A stretch of 64,000 bases of DNA from Triticum aestivum (Eukaryota; Streptophyta; Magnoliopsida; Poales; Poaceae), in contig NC_057801.1 in NCBI RefSeq assembly GCF_018294505.1, forward strand, positions 196,216,477 to 196,280,476, given 5' to 3'. This document shows positions 32,528 through 44,443 of this stretch, piece by piece (position 1 is the stretch's first letter; the number at the start of each line of letters is the position of its first letter). The notes beneath the pieces are model-generated. The model was given only the letters and a program-made list of their open reading frames with translations, had not been told where the DNA came from and searched no databases. Position numbers and translations under genes: made by a program.

Positions 32528-33223
32528 TTACTCCATCTTCTTGCTTTCAGTCATACGTTCTGCATTGGCGTAGCGAGACAATAGAGTAAATTGACCGTTG
32601 TATTCTGACACTGTCATGTTCCTTTGTTTGAGGTCATCGAATTCTCTCTTCTTAATTTTCATAATACTCTTGGGAATGTGTGCACCACGGAAACATTCCT
32701 TGAAATCATCCCAGGTTATATCATTTTCGTTGGGGTGCATGTGCAGAAAATTCTCCCACCATGATGCAGCTGCTCCTGTGAGATAGTGCGGAGCATATAG
32801 TACTTTCTCGAGATCTGAACATTTTGCAATAATTAATTTTCTCTCCATATCTCGAAGCTAATCCTCGGCTTCAAGAGGCTTGTCAGTATGAGAAAATGTT
32901 TGAGGACGTGTCTTCTGTAGCTCAGATAACTTGGAATGCTGCTGATACTGTCCATGGTGACTTCCCATGTTGATGACTTGGTTCATCATTTCCCGATGTT
33001 GTTGCTGACTCTGCTCATAAAGGCGGCACATTTGTGAAAGTGCCGATTCACTGCCCTGTTGGCTTGACTGTCCGTGAGTGAACTCGTTGTTGGGTTGTGT
33101 ATCATACTTTTCCTCTGGTGGAGTTGGCATGGAGCGAGTCCAAGGACGAGACATTTTTAACTCTGGGGATATATTTTGTAAAACCCATAAGAAAAGCGGA
33201 AAGAGTCGTAAAAACAATTCCAT
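32528..33223 (-). pseudogene. gag: gag capsid region of element B
   Basis: Two segments of one frame separated by TAG 32858-32860. The first (from 33223; MSRPWTRSMPTPPEEKYD near the start) is Gln-rich with REMMNQVINMGSHHGQYQQH. The second is the retrotransposon gag domain: LIIAKCSDLEKVLYAPHYLT, GAAASWWENFLHMHP, ITWDDFKECFRGAHIPKSIM, FDDLKQRNMTVSEYNGQFTL and LSRYANAERMTESKKME. TAA 32528-32530 ends it. The order and the motifs are those of chromovirus gag. Confidence 0.82.
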
Positions 33224-33500
33224 AAATGCATAAAGCTGGCAAATAAAATTAAATAACCAAGCTTACTTAAGAAAAATAAATTGACTTGCGCATGGAGAAG
33301 GACTGCTCATTACATATCTTACACGCGGGCGGTAATTATACAATACATCACTCAGGATATGCGTACATAATCCTGACATGTTATTTAGGCTAGTGCACTT
33401 CTCCAGATCCTACATGATGCGCAAACAGGCTACTTCTCACAACCTATGTACATATAAACATATCATACAAAGCGGTACATTACATGGCGGCTAAGCGTAC

Positions 33501-34301
33501 TCAAGCGGAGATGTTGACGACCTCCTTTGCCCTGCCGAGGGTGAGGCGTAGCGAGGCTGGGGACTCAACTTCCTCCTCGCTAATAGGCTCCATACGTGTA
33601 GTGTTGTGCAGAGAGGACGGAGCGCGTGCCAGGGGCGGAACAACACGAACAGGAGTGGGCGCGAAGGTTGGTGCAGTGCGCACTGGGGTGGGCGCAATAA
33701 CTTGGTTGAATTCTTTGGTAGAAGGCAGGCGACGAGTAGGCGCATAAGATGCTGAGGACGAGACCAAAGTCAGTGGCGGTGCGGTGGGTAGGAGCTCCCT
33801 CCTGTTGGCAGCACAGCCATGAACTGAGTCCATGCGGGCAGCCACGAAGTCGTCCACCAGGTTGTCGAAGGCTGCCTCTAGGGCCCGGAGATACTCAATA
33901 AGCATCTCAAAAGCCTCGTCTCGTTCTCCTCTGGGGCAGGAGAATGCGTAGTGACAGGTGTAAGGCACATGGCATGGAAGATAACGGTAACGACGAGTCT
34001 TCCTCACGGGGAGGACATCCCTGAGACGAGCTATCGCCTCGCGGGCTGCCATCTGCATAGCAGGTCTCTCCGTAGGCATGGCTCTTCCCAAGAACCGGAA
34101 GCGGCGTAACTCACCACGCCCTCCCTTGAACTGCACCGCGGCCTGGTGCATGGTCAGACTGTCGTTGACTCGGTGCTGGCAGAGTGTGAAGACTGGGCGC
34201 ACAGATGGCCCCATCGCAACCTAAACGATGAAGGAAAGAAGCTTGACGAACCCATCGGGCACGTTGGCGAAGGTCTGAGACTCGCAGCTGTTGTCGGCCA
34301 T
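33501..34301 (-). pseudogene. Accessory ORF of element B between primer site and gag
   Basis: ATG at 34301 (MADNSCESQTFANVPDGFVK), then TAG about 27 codons in, then open in the same frame from 34214 to 33501 (237 codons from MGPSVRPVF). The conserved-looking core contains FKGGRGELRRFRFLGRAMPT, MAAREAIARLRDVLP and RRYRYLPCHVPYTC, and a helical stretch EAFEMLIEYLRALEAAFDNL. The C-terminal third is Pro/Thr/Ala-rich. No zinc knuckle, protease or polymerase motif is present. It is upstream of gag on the same strand, so the genomic RNA would carry it first; function unknown. The flanks (33224-33500 and 34302-34450) show nothing else. Confidence 0.6.
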
Positions 34302-34450
34302 CTACAAAAGTAGGCAAAAATTCTGCATGGTCAGATCATAAATTTATGCTGACTGTCAGAAATGTCTACAATTGCAGAAAAATATAAAATGGCTCTATTA
34401 TGCTAATAACCAATTAGCGATCGCACCTAGTGGCTTCCTACAGTCAGCCT

Positions 34451-34463
34451 GGCTCTAGTACCA
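34451..34463 (-). other. Primer-binding site of element B
   Basis: TGGTACTAGAGCC on the minus strand, 4 nt inside the 5' LTR. It differs from the usual initiator-tRNA-Met site TGGTATCAGAGCC only in the order of two bases. Confidence 0.75.
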
Positions 34464-35188
34464 AGCTTGTCACGACCGGTTTTCCAATAAAAATATTTAT
34501 TGAGAAACCAATCTATTGATTCCAGTATGAGAGAAATCCTCCTCACTGGTAGACAAAATCTTGATACAATAAGCCAGTAGCATAAAATATATTACAGGGT
34601 CGAACTACGGTTGCTCAACCTAATTATTACAAGCACGCCAATAATTATACATAATGGCGGACAAGACACAGTGGTGAGGAGGCATACTACTGACTCGAGG
34701 ATAGGATGGTGGTGGATAAACACAGCGGGGAGAGGGATACAAGACTCTAAAACTAGCATCTCATCGAGCGTCGAGGTGAGGCTCGATGAATTTATTTGGT
34801 AGCGGAAGCGGATATAATACAGTGACCAAATCCAGGGTCGCACGATACTGACTGGGACTCCTCTAGGCGTCGGCCTCGCTATCAAATTCTTCATCCATGA
34901 GATCGCCTTCGTCAGCATCTGGCCAAATCAACAAGCCAGTGAGTACTTTGAAAGTACTCGCAAGACAGTTCGGACGTAAGATATAACAAATGCATGCAGG
35001 GATGCGTCATGATTAATTCACCAATGTACATACAAAAATTAATTAGCATAACGAGGTAAGTAAAAGGGAAACGGCGGTAGTCCGCCTGAAATCCCAACAA
35101 AACGCAAATGAAGACTGATCGGGTGTCTGAAGCGACGCCTCGAAAGGTGAACAAATAAATATAAGGAAATGATGCCACAGTCGGGCGT

Positions 35189-35671
35189 TGAGGGAGTCCT
35201 GGACTAGGGGGTGTCCGGACAGCCGGACTATCAATGTCCGCCGGACTATCAAGACTACGAAGATACAAGATTGAAGACTCTGCCCCGTGTCCGGACGGGA
35301 CTTTCCTTGGTGTGGAAGGCAAGCTTGGCAATACGGATATGTAGATCTCCTACCATTGTAACCGACTCTGTGTAACCCTAGCCCTCTCCGGTATCTATAT
35401 AAACCGGAGGGCTTTAGTCCGTAGGACAACATACATTACAACAATCATACCATAGGCTAGCTTCTAGGGTTTAGCCTCCTTGATCTCGTGGTAGATCTAC
35501 TCTTGTACTACCCATATCATCAATATCAATCAAGCAGGAGTAGGGTTTTACCTCCGTCGAGAGGGCCCGAACCTAGGTAAAAAACATCGTGTCCCTTGTC
35601 TCCTGTTACCATCTGCCTAGACGCACAGTTCGGGACCCCCTACCCGAGATCCGCCGGTTTTGACACCGACA
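35189..35671 (+). repeat. 5' LTR of element C
   Basis: TGAGGGAGTCC...GACACCGACA. Rich in CCGGAC/GTCCGG. It contains the TATA box at 35396. Confidence 0.93.
35396..35403 (+). promoter_or_regulatory. TATA box in the 5' LTR of element C
   Basis: TATATAAA, conserved at 44978-44985 in the other LTR, flanked by the inverted pair CTCCGG and CCGGAG. Transcription should start near 35430. Confidence 0.65.
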
Positions 35672-35689
35672 TTGGTGCTTTCATTGAGA
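35672..35689 (+). other. Primer-binding site of element C
   Basis: TTGGTGCTTTCATTGAGA directly follows the LTR. The TGG one base in pairs with a tRNA CCA end. The tRNA species was not identified. Confidence 0.65.
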
Positions 35690-35718
35690 GGTCCTCTGTG
35701 TCGTCACCGATAGAGCGG

Positions 35719-37092
35719 ATGCCTCCCCCCGTCTTCAAAGACGATATTTTCGCCGGAGGGGCCTTGGCCGCCGGCCAAACTATCCGGCTTGGTGGTTTTC
35801 TCATGACCGCCTGTCCGGCCGCCGCTTCAACAATGACTTCTCAACTCGTCGAAAGCAATCTTCGCGTCAGCCCTAAAGCTGCCGAACAGTTAGATCCAAT
35901 AGAGTTCTCGTCTGTTAACGAGTTCTTGGATCGCATCGCCGCCCTGGGAGTCGCTACGGACTACAACCAGATTGGGCTTAAAACCGATCTGAGAGAGATT
36001 AACTCTCCCCAGGCCACCCACCACGTCGCAGTGGTGGAAGAGCAATACGGCAACTCTTTGCCGGTGTTGAAAACAATTCATGTCCGGATTCCCGAACCCT
36101 CCATGCCGGATTCCCACGGAGGGACGGACTTCGGTCGAGCATCGAACTTAAAATCATGCATCGCCCCGGACTCGCTGGATTGTCCCCAGCAAAACACACT
36201 TCCGAATTCGGAAACCCCTTGGCCTTTGAGCCTCAAGATGGGCAGGGATCCGGATTTTATTCCACCCACCCGCCCAGACATATGCGATCTATCTCTAATA
36301 CGGCAAGAGCCTACAGAAACAGTACATCACGACTGGGCCAGATTCCTCCTGGTTATGGACAGGATAAAGGACTGCCGAGAGGAAAACGCAATATCAATCT
36401 TCCGCAATAACTGCACGGACAAGGGAATACTAAACGCCATTGATCGTCGCAAAATTACGCGCTTTACCGATTTGGCGTCCATAGTACGAAAGTATTGTGC
36501 GATGGAGAGTTTCCGGAAAACCGAAAATCAATTTTGGGATAATCCGGCCCCAAACCCAGTCCGCAGTAAAAGGGCGCCTTACACTCAGGCCCCAGATGCA
36601 AAAACGAAAAAACAAAAACCCAGTCAGGGAAACGGAACCGTACTGGAGGGATGGCTCAATGGACCCTGTAAGCTTCATAATACAGAGGGAGCCGTCCCAA
36701 CACATAGCCTTCGAGCATGTTGGATATTACGGCAGGTGGCCAAAAGTGGCCAAGAGCTTCTAGCTCCGGGAAACCACTCCAACAATACCAGCACGGTATC
36801 AACAGTCTTCGAGACTTTCGCATCAAATAATATGCGAAAACGATCAATCCACGAACTCGCCGAAGTCTACCAAGTAGCAACAGCAAATCCATGGAGCGAC
36901 ACAGCCATTACCTTTAATGGCAGCGACGAGCCCATATTCCGAACAACCAGAGCCCCAGCCGCACTGGTACTTAGTCCCATAGTGGACGGATTTCGACTGA
37001 CAAAAGTCCTCATGGACGGCGGCAGCGGACTAAACCTCATTTACGAGGAAACTCTGCGAAAAATGGAAATCGATTGGAGCCGTATTGAGTGA
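35719..37092 (+). pseudogene. gag: gag and protease of element C
   Basis: Starts at ATG 35719 (MPPPVFKDDIFAGG), the first ATG after the primer site. The capsid-like part includes VHHDWARFLLVMDRIKDCR, RRKITRFTDLASIVRKYCAM and FRKTENQFWDN, followed by a Lys-rich linker and a Cys/His segment (CKLHNTEGAVPTHSLRACW) equivalent to that of element A. The protease active site is KVLMDGGSGLNLIYEETL (D-G-G-S). TGA at 37090-37092 interrupts protease; the same frame continues directly afterwards. Confidence 0.85.
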
Positions 37093-37737
37093 AGCAGCAC
37101 AACCTTTAGAGGAATAATCCCTAGCCGGGAAGCGTGCTGCACCGGAAAAATCACACTCGATGTGGTGTTCGGCTCTCCGGACAATTACAGATCCGAAGAA
37201 GTCACGTTTCAGGTGGCCTCGTTCAGCAGTGGATACCACGCCATATTAGGACGAGAGGCATTCACAATTTTTCAAGCAATACCTCATTACGGGTACATGA
37301 AGCTTAAAATGTCTGGGCCCAACGGAATAATTACTCTCGCTAGTGATCCAGACATAGCGCTCCGCGCCGAAAACAAGACAGCCGCACTAGCCCTCGAGGC
37401 ACTATCCGAAGCCTTAGCGGCAGAGGAACTCACCGTGCTGCGCTCTACGGTGAACAGGGACGATGTGATACTCGATAAAAGATCCAAGTCCACCTCCTTC
37501 AAACCAGCAGACGAGATAATAAAATTCCAGGTCCATCCAACGGACCCAACAAAGACGGCCTCCATTGGGGCACAATTGAACCCCGAAATAGACGCCGCAC
37601 TGCGCGAATTCCTTCGGGAAAATTGGGATATCTTCGCCTGGCATCCTTCAGACATGCCCGGAATCCCCCGCAGGTTGGCTGAACACAGCCTCAACATCCT
37701 AAAAGGATTCAAGCCAGTCAAACAGGCTCTTCGATGA
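37093..37737 (+). pseudogene. End of protease and linker of element C
   Basis: Same frame as gag. VVFGSPDNYRSEEVTFQVAS and GYHAILGREAFTIFQAIPH complete the protease domain. Then an Ala/Glu-rich linker and ALREFLRENWDIFAWHPSDM, the entry to reverse transcriptase. TGA at 37735-37737. Confidence 0.8.
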
Positions 37738-38955
37738 TTTTCCGAGCCCAAAAGACAGGCAATGGGAGAAGAGCTAGCCAAACTATTGGAAGCCGGATTC
37801 ATTAGAGATATCAAACATCCGGACTGGCTAGCAAATTTGGTGATGGTTCCAAAGAAGGATAAATCCTGGCGCCTCTGTGTCGATTTTAAAGACCTCAATA
37901 AAGCTTGCCCAAAGGATCCCTTCCCTCTCCCCCGCATCGAACAAATCATCGATGCCACAGCAGGGCACGATTCGTTGTGCTTCCTGGACGCATACTCTGG
38001 CTATCATCAAATCAAGATGGCCGAAGCAGACCAAGCCGCAACGACATTTATCACTCCATATGGACCATTCTGCTTCAACACGATGCCCTTCGGACTCAAA
38101 AACGCCGGCGCAACATATCAGCGCATGATTCAAACATGTCTGGCCACCCAGATCGGCAAAACAGTCGAGGCATACGTAGACGACGTAGTCGTCAAAACAA
38201 AACACGTCGAAACTTTAGTAGACGATTTGAGGCTCACATTCGACAACCTCAGAGCATATGACATCAAGCTGAATCCGGAAAAATGCGTGTTCGGCGTACC
38301 AGCCGGAAAGCTGCTGGGCTTCATTGTATCCGGTAGAGGAATCGAAGCAAATCCGGCCAAAATCCGAGCTCTGTCACAGTTGGATATTCCAAAAGACCTC
38401 AAACAAATACAAAAATTAACAGGATGCGTGGCAGCATTAAGCCGCTTTATCTCCCATTTAGGAGAAAAGGCGTTGCCCCTCTATCGCCTCCTCAGGCGCA
38501 CCGAACACTTTGAGTGGACGGATGCTGCCACTGCCGGACTCGAAGAAATAAAGGCCACACTGGCAACAAATCCGGTCCTGGCTGCGCCCACTCTGGGCGA
38601 ACCAATGTTGTTATACATCGCAGCAACACATCAAGTTGTAAGCGCATTGCTCGTCGTCGAACGAGCGACAGAAGGGCATAATTTCCCTCTTCAAAAACCA
38701 GTGTATTATGTATCCACTGTGTTAACCCCCTGCAAATCCCGTTACCCGCACTATCAGAAGATAGCATATGCGGTATTCATGGCGTATCGAAAGCTCCGGC
38801 ACTACTTTCAAGAGTGCTCGATAACAACGGCCTCCGAAGTACCACTCAATGACATTATAAATAACCGCGACGCAACGGGCATGATAGCAAAATGGGCCAT
38901 TGAGCTCTTACCATTCGACATCACTTATAAACCTCGACGAGCTATAAAGTCATAA
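37738..38955 (+). pseudogene. pol: Reverse transcriptase and degenerate RNase H of element C
   Basis: The first internal ATG is 37762. Motifs: FIRDIKHPDWLANLVMVPKK, WRLCVDFKDLNKACPKDPFP, FLDAYSGYHQIKMAE, MPFGLKNAGATYQRM, the active site YVDDVVVKTK and LNPEKCVFGVPAGKLLGFIV. The connection and first RNase H follow; MLLYIAATHQVVSALLVV lacks the first catalytic Asp and VYYVSTVLTPCKSRYPHYQK is the remaining fold. Probably only a structural tether. TAA at 38953-38955 ends it, same frame as the next block. Confidence 0.88.
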
Positions 38956-40800
38956 GTTTTGGCTGACTTCATCGCCGAATGGACTGAAGCCGAACTCCCT
39001 AAAGAGTACGGCGTGCACTCCAATTGGACTATGCATTTCGACGGCTCCAAAATGTTGGCCGGACTGGGGGCTGGCGTCGTACTGACGTCCCCCACCGGAG
39101 ATACAGTCCAGTACGTACTTCAAATAATGTACACAGACTCCAACAATGCAGCCGAATACGAGGCCCTGTTACATGGTCTCTGGATGGCGGTCTCCATGGG
39201 CATTCAACGCCTAGAGGTGCGCGGGGACTCAAACCTTGCAATATCCCAGATAAATGGAGACTTCGACGCCAAGGATCCGAAAATGGCAGCATATCGTAAC
39301 GCTGTCCTAAAAATGTCAACCCGGTTTGAAGGACTTGAATTCCATCACATAGCCCGAGATAATAACCAAGCGGCCGACGTCCTGGCACGCATCGGTGCGA
39401 AACGTGATGCTGTCCCTCCAAATATCTTCCTGGAACGGCTCTTCAAGCCATCCATACTATGGGAAGAGGAGCCCGGTAGCTACAAACCGGAGAAAACCGC
39501 ACCAACTGGTGATTCGGCAGACAACATAACACCCTCCGCCCACGTCATAATGGCGGTAATCGCCGCGTGGACAGAACCTTTCCTAGCCTACTTACTTAGG
39601 CAGGAACTTCCCGAAGACCAAAATGAGGCCCGCTGCATAGTCCGGCGATCGAAGGCCTACAAGGTCCATGAGGGAGAACTTTATAAGAAAAGTACCACCA
39701 GAGTTCTTCAAAGGTGCATCTCCGAAGAAGAAGGGCGAAACCTCCTGGATGAAATTCATGCCGGACTAGGCGGACACCACGCAGCAGCCCGGTCCCTTGT
39801 AGGAAAGGCATTCCGTACAGGATTTTATTGGCCGACGGCTCGGGCAGACGCACAGGACTTGGTCCAGCGATGCGTTGGTTGTCAGCTCTTTGCTAATCAG
39901 AGCCATATGCCACCCACCGCCCTCAAAACCATACCCATTACCTGGCCGTTCGCGGTCTGGGGGCTTGACATGGTTGGACCCCTTAAAGGGGAAACCCACA
40001 AGAAAAAGTACCTATTGGTCATGGTGGATAAATTCACCAAATGGATAGAGGCCAAACCGGTCAAAACGGCAGAGTCCGGACCAGTGATAGACTTTATATC
40101 AGGGGTGGTACACCGTTACGGAGTCCCCCATAGCATCATCACCGACAACGGCACGAACTTCACAGCCGACGAGGTTAAGTCATGGTGCAAAAATAAGGGC
40201 ATCAAGCTCGACTATGCGCCAGTCTATCACCCTCAAACCAACGGTCAAGTGGAAAGAGCAAATGGTCTAATAATGAGCGGCATTAAACCCAAACTAGTGA
40301 GGTCACTCACCAAATCCGACACACAATGGGTCGAGGAGCTCGACTCCGTACTCTGGGGGCTGCGGACAACGCCCAACCGTACTACCGGATTCACACCATT
40401 TTTTATGGTATACGGCGCAGAGGCAGTCTTGCCCTGTGACATTATTCATGACTCACCTCGAGCGCGCATGTATGAGGAAAGAGAAGCTGAGCTTGATCGG
40501 CAGGACAACTTGGACACATTGGAGGAAGAACGCGACGTCGCAAAGGCTCGTTCTGCATTCTATCAGCAGCAGGCCCGAAGATATCAAAGCAGAGAAGTAC
40601 GGGCCAAGACTTACAACATTGGTGAACTAGTTCTACGCTTGCCGGACAAGAAAAAGGACAAGCTCAAGCCCAAATGGGAGGGTCCCTTCATCATTGATCA
40701 AGTACTGAACGGCGGAGCGTACCGTCTACGAAATACGTCGGATAACCGACTCGAGCCGAACCCATGGAACGCAGCCCGCCTCCGACGATTCTATGCCTAG
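38956..40800 (+). pseudogene. pol: Archaeal-type RNase H and integrase of element C
   Basis: First ATG 38959 (MADFIAEWTE). RNase H acidic residues are in context: WTMHFDGSKMLAGLGAG, NNAAEYEALLHGLW, VRGDSNLAISQING and DNNQAADVLARIG. Integrase: the H2C2 finger (GGHHAAARSLVGKAFRTGF...CVGCQ), WGLDMVGPL (Asp), SIITDNGTNF (Asp) and QTNGQVERANGLI (Glu), then KLKPKWEGPFIIDQVLNGGA at the C-terminus and no chromodomain. The 614-codon frame is open to TAG at 40798-40800; both enzymes look intact in this segment. Confidence 0.9.
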
Positions 40801-41687
40801 CGCCGGACTAAGAGTTCGTCCCCTTCCCCCGTCCAAACTTTTACATTTCGGCTGTCTTTTGTTTCTCTTTTTATCCTTTTTTATTTTTTTTAAAAAAAAC
40901 CCTTCCGGGCCTATTTTTTGCATTCTTTGCATACGCATGATGTGCTATCCGCACTCATTATTCCTGGGGGCTTCTTTTACAGAAGCTCAGGTATACGCAT
41001 GATGTGCTATCCACACTCATTATTCCTGGGGGCTTCTTTTACAGAAGCCTAATTATACGGGTTGTATACCCATCACATGTGTCAAGCTTCCACATGTACC
41101 TTTTATTCGCCATTATATGCATCGATATGACTTAAGTTTTGGCCAAGCTGGGTTGCCTGGCTCCTGTGCTTACCCGTACATTCCCGATTGTTCGGCTAGG
41201 AGGTAAAGGGAGCACCTCTGCGATTGTTACTGCCGGGTCAGCCGGATGTGTACCTCGGACTGGGTGAAGCCGAAAGCTAGCATTCTTAAGGGAATATTCG
41301 GTCGGTGACTTAAAAGATGACTTTTTACCTATTTATCTATCTGCCCCCAGATGTTTTACTGCTTTCTTTGCAGTCCGGACATGCACTTTAGGGCATGCCT
41401 CCGAGCGAAAGGAACCCTTAACGGAACTATTCTCCCTGGAAGATGTTTCTTACTAACCATGTAATATAACATAACTAGTTGGGCACTTGTCTGATAAAGC
41501 ACTAATGACCCCTACGCCTGGTCTCCATGCATACCACGGTTGTTTCTTAACCAAAATGGTATTCGGACACACTCCGGACTCTAGGGTCCCGAGGTCGAAG
41601 CGAAAAGGTTGGCAAAGACAAACGATCTACAATCCGGCTAGAAGGCATTTCACATGTCACTTTAAAGGATAACATACATTGTCAAAT
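40801..41687. other. Convergent non-coding region of element C
   Basis: Between the integrase stop and the stop of the antisense gene. It contains a T-rich tract near 40880, the 62-bp duplication and no ORF with support. Confidence 0.7.
40931..41054. repeat. 62-bp tandem duplication with hairpins
   Basis: ATACGCATGATGTGCTATCC starts at 40931 and again at 40993; the copies are nearly identical. Each holds GGCTTC and GAAGCC separated by TTTTACA, a potential 6-bp stem. Confidence 0.85.
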
Positions 41688-44443
41688 TTATTGATTATAT
41701 TCCTCCTCAATCCCGTCTAACAGGCTGTCTAACTTACAGTCCTGTTGGGAAAATTTAGCAGCCAACTCTACTTGGCTATACACTAAACTCACAGGGATCT
41801 CCTTCCCGTCGGGCCCCACCGGCCCAACTTCGGCCATATGGTTGGGATCTGCCTTCTTGTACCGCGTCTTCACCATGGCCCAAGCCTCCCTCGCACCTTG
41901 ACGGCAAGCCAAAATCTTCCACAAACGGAAGCGCTGCCGCACTCCCTGCAGCTTCTCCGCAAGCTCCCCGAGGCTCTCGGGTAGGGTGAGGGCTGGCCGT
42001 AAAGCCTGAACGACGCTGCTCATTGCCTGCCAAACTCATTCGAGTAGTTGCAACAGTTCGGGAAGTTGATCACCCATTGATATGGGCATATCCTCTGCAG
42101 GACAACCCGTGAGTATACCTACAAGACATATCATGTCAAAACGCTTCCTCGCCGGACTCTTCTTTTCAAAAGAGTTCGCTCAAGCACTTACTATAAATGC
42201 TGCGACAAAGCCGCTGGTTCTCCTTAACGGAGCCGGACAGCTCGGCCTGTACGCCTTTTAGCTCTTCTCCGAGCTTGGCGTTGGCATCTTGGAGCTTGTT
42301 CCTTTCCTGCTGAACTCTATTCAGCACACTCTCGCCGGCCTTTAGCTGGCGTAGCAATGCTTGCCTGTCCGGATCTTGTCCGGCGGTACCTGCAAATGTC
42401 ATTATTAGACTCACGCGCAAGCCGCACAACGCTTATATTTATAAAAATGTGTTAGCAGGAGGGGTCTTTCCGTCTCCTCCTGCGGCAGCAAGTGCGGCCT
42501 CAAGTTGGGCCTTGCAATCTTGCAGCTCCCGAGACAGCTGGGCGTTCTTCTCGTTAAGTGCCTGAAATTTACAATGATCCTTAAATCAATTAGCATAACT
42601 AATTTAAGTCTTGGGGGCTACTGGTATATACAACCATTATAATTTCCTTACCCGTATGTCTTTCACATACTGCTCCGTGGCTCTGGTAAAACCATTTTGA
42701 GCAGCACGGAGATGCGCGTCCCCTGCGTTAAAAGCATCCAATGCCTCAGGGGAAAAGCATGCTTCTTGAAACACTGTCTAGCGGCGCCTATGGTTCATGG
42801 CGCTCTCCACCTCAGACTTGGTGGCGGACAGTCTGTCGGTATCCTCCGTTGGAGAAGGATCCGGCTCGCATCTTGCGTTTGCCTCCCCCTCCAGGCCGGG
42901 CGCTGGGGCCTGGCCGGTGTTGGTCGGATTGACAATTCCTGCGCTCGCAGTCCGGCGAGTGCCTTTTCTCCTACAGAAATCATGGGCACTTAGACGTTTC
43001 CTCGGAACGTTACTCTAAAAACTCAAATATGAGCTATACCTCTGCGGCGACGTTTCTGTCTGCACTGCGCTCCTTTTCCGCCTGCTGGGTCGGACTGACC
43101 TCTGTTGGTCGGCCGCTGCGGGCTCGGCTTCCTGCCGTAAAGGCGCTTCCTGCGAAATACCATCGTTCACGAAGGTCGGAAATAGGCAGGGATGAGATAA
43201 TGGTGTCCGGACTTCAGTCGCAGTCACCTGGGAAGCCGGACTTAGTCCGGGGTAGTCCGCCGTAATGGCGACCAAAGCATTGTCTATGCTGAGCTGGTGA
43301 TACACCCCATCGATCAGCTCCACCTCGATATCCGGGTCCTCTTCGGAGGCCGGACCCAGGGATCCTTCTGGATCCTCGGGTTGCGGAGCAGGACTTACCA
43401 TGTCCTCCACAATTCGGCGTAGACCCTACACCGAAGACATAATATAAGAAGCTTAAACTTCGAAAGCATGGGCTGGGCCCTTCAAGGTGTTCACTTACCC
43501 ATCCTCTGGGGTTGATCATGGAAAACCCATTCAAAGGGTTCGTTCGAAGGAAATCCTCCTTCTCCCCCTTGTACAGACTGGACAGGATCTTCACCAGATC
43601 CTCGGTCGAATCCGGCCCTTTGCGGCCATGCCGGGTAGCATCGTCTTCCCCGTTAAAATCCCACATAGGGTGGCCTCTGTATTGCAGTGGTTGTACCCCT
43701 CGCTTGATGCATGTCGCCATGACTCCGATCATGGTCAAGCCGGAATGAGCCATTAATCTTATCCGGCCCATCAAGTAATGGACGCTCTTGTCTTCTTCCA
43801 ATCGGGGGCTCCGCGGGCGCCAGCTAAGGCGTTTCTTCAAGGGAGCAGCACTAAGCTCCGGGAGGCAGATCCGGACTGGGTCTGGCAGCGGAGCGTCTTC
43901 TATATAAAACCATTGCGAGGGCCAGTCTTCGGACGCCCTCTTGGGAGTGCCGGATACGTATCCGGTCCCAGCGATGCGCCATATTTCGGCGCCGCCCACT
44001 TGATATATGGACCCCTGGTAAGAACGGGGTACGAGGCAAAACAGCCTCTTCCACAATGAGAAATGGGGCTCAATGCCCAGGAATAGCTCGCAAAGAGCTA
44101 CGTAGCCCGCGATATGCAACACAGAGGCGGGCGTAAGGTGGTGGAGCTGGAGTCCGTAGAACTTCAGGAGCCCGCGGAGGAACGGATGTATTGGAAATCC
44201 GAGTCCCCTCGTCAGATAAGGGACAAAACATACTCGCTCCCCCTTATTGGGGCTTGGAGTGTCCTCCGCCTGTCTCCCACCTTGATAAGTAACCAGTCCG
44301 GCCCGGACTGGGATCTTAATGGCCGAAGGGAGGAATCCCCCCGTTTGGAGCTTCTCAAACTCGTTGTGCGAAATAGAGCACCTCCTCCAACTCCCCGGCG
44401 GTGGGCTGGGAGTGCGCGAAGAAGAGCTGTGGTGACGATCCAT
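41688..44443 (-). pseudogene. Antisense spliced gene of element C (Transposase_28-type)
   Basis: Minus strand, convergent with integrase. ATG at 44443 in context CCACCATGG (MDRHHSSSSRTPSPPPGSWR). Exon 1 (44443-43499, 315 codons) carries the domain annotated in plants as 'putative gypsy type transposon' (Transposase_28): GFPIHPFLRGLLKFYGLQLH, LTPASVLHIAGYVALCELFL, GIEPHFSLWKRLFCL. Further exons: 43425-43040, 42970-42652, one starting 42561, 42389-42192, 42118-41688. Junctions are GT...AG and exon 2-3 phases join correctly. Later exons encode an acidic/Pro-rich region, a coiled coil (LLRQLKAGESVLNRVQQERN) and a helical C-terminus. TAG 42778-42780 and TGA 42036-42038 are in frame, so this copy is dead. 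It may serve element biology rather than transposition catalysis; unknown. Confidence 0.8.

Noticed and set aside
35596..35718. Upstream start for the C gag frame
   Set aside because: The open frame begins in the LTR without an ATG; the first ATG after the primer site is 35719.
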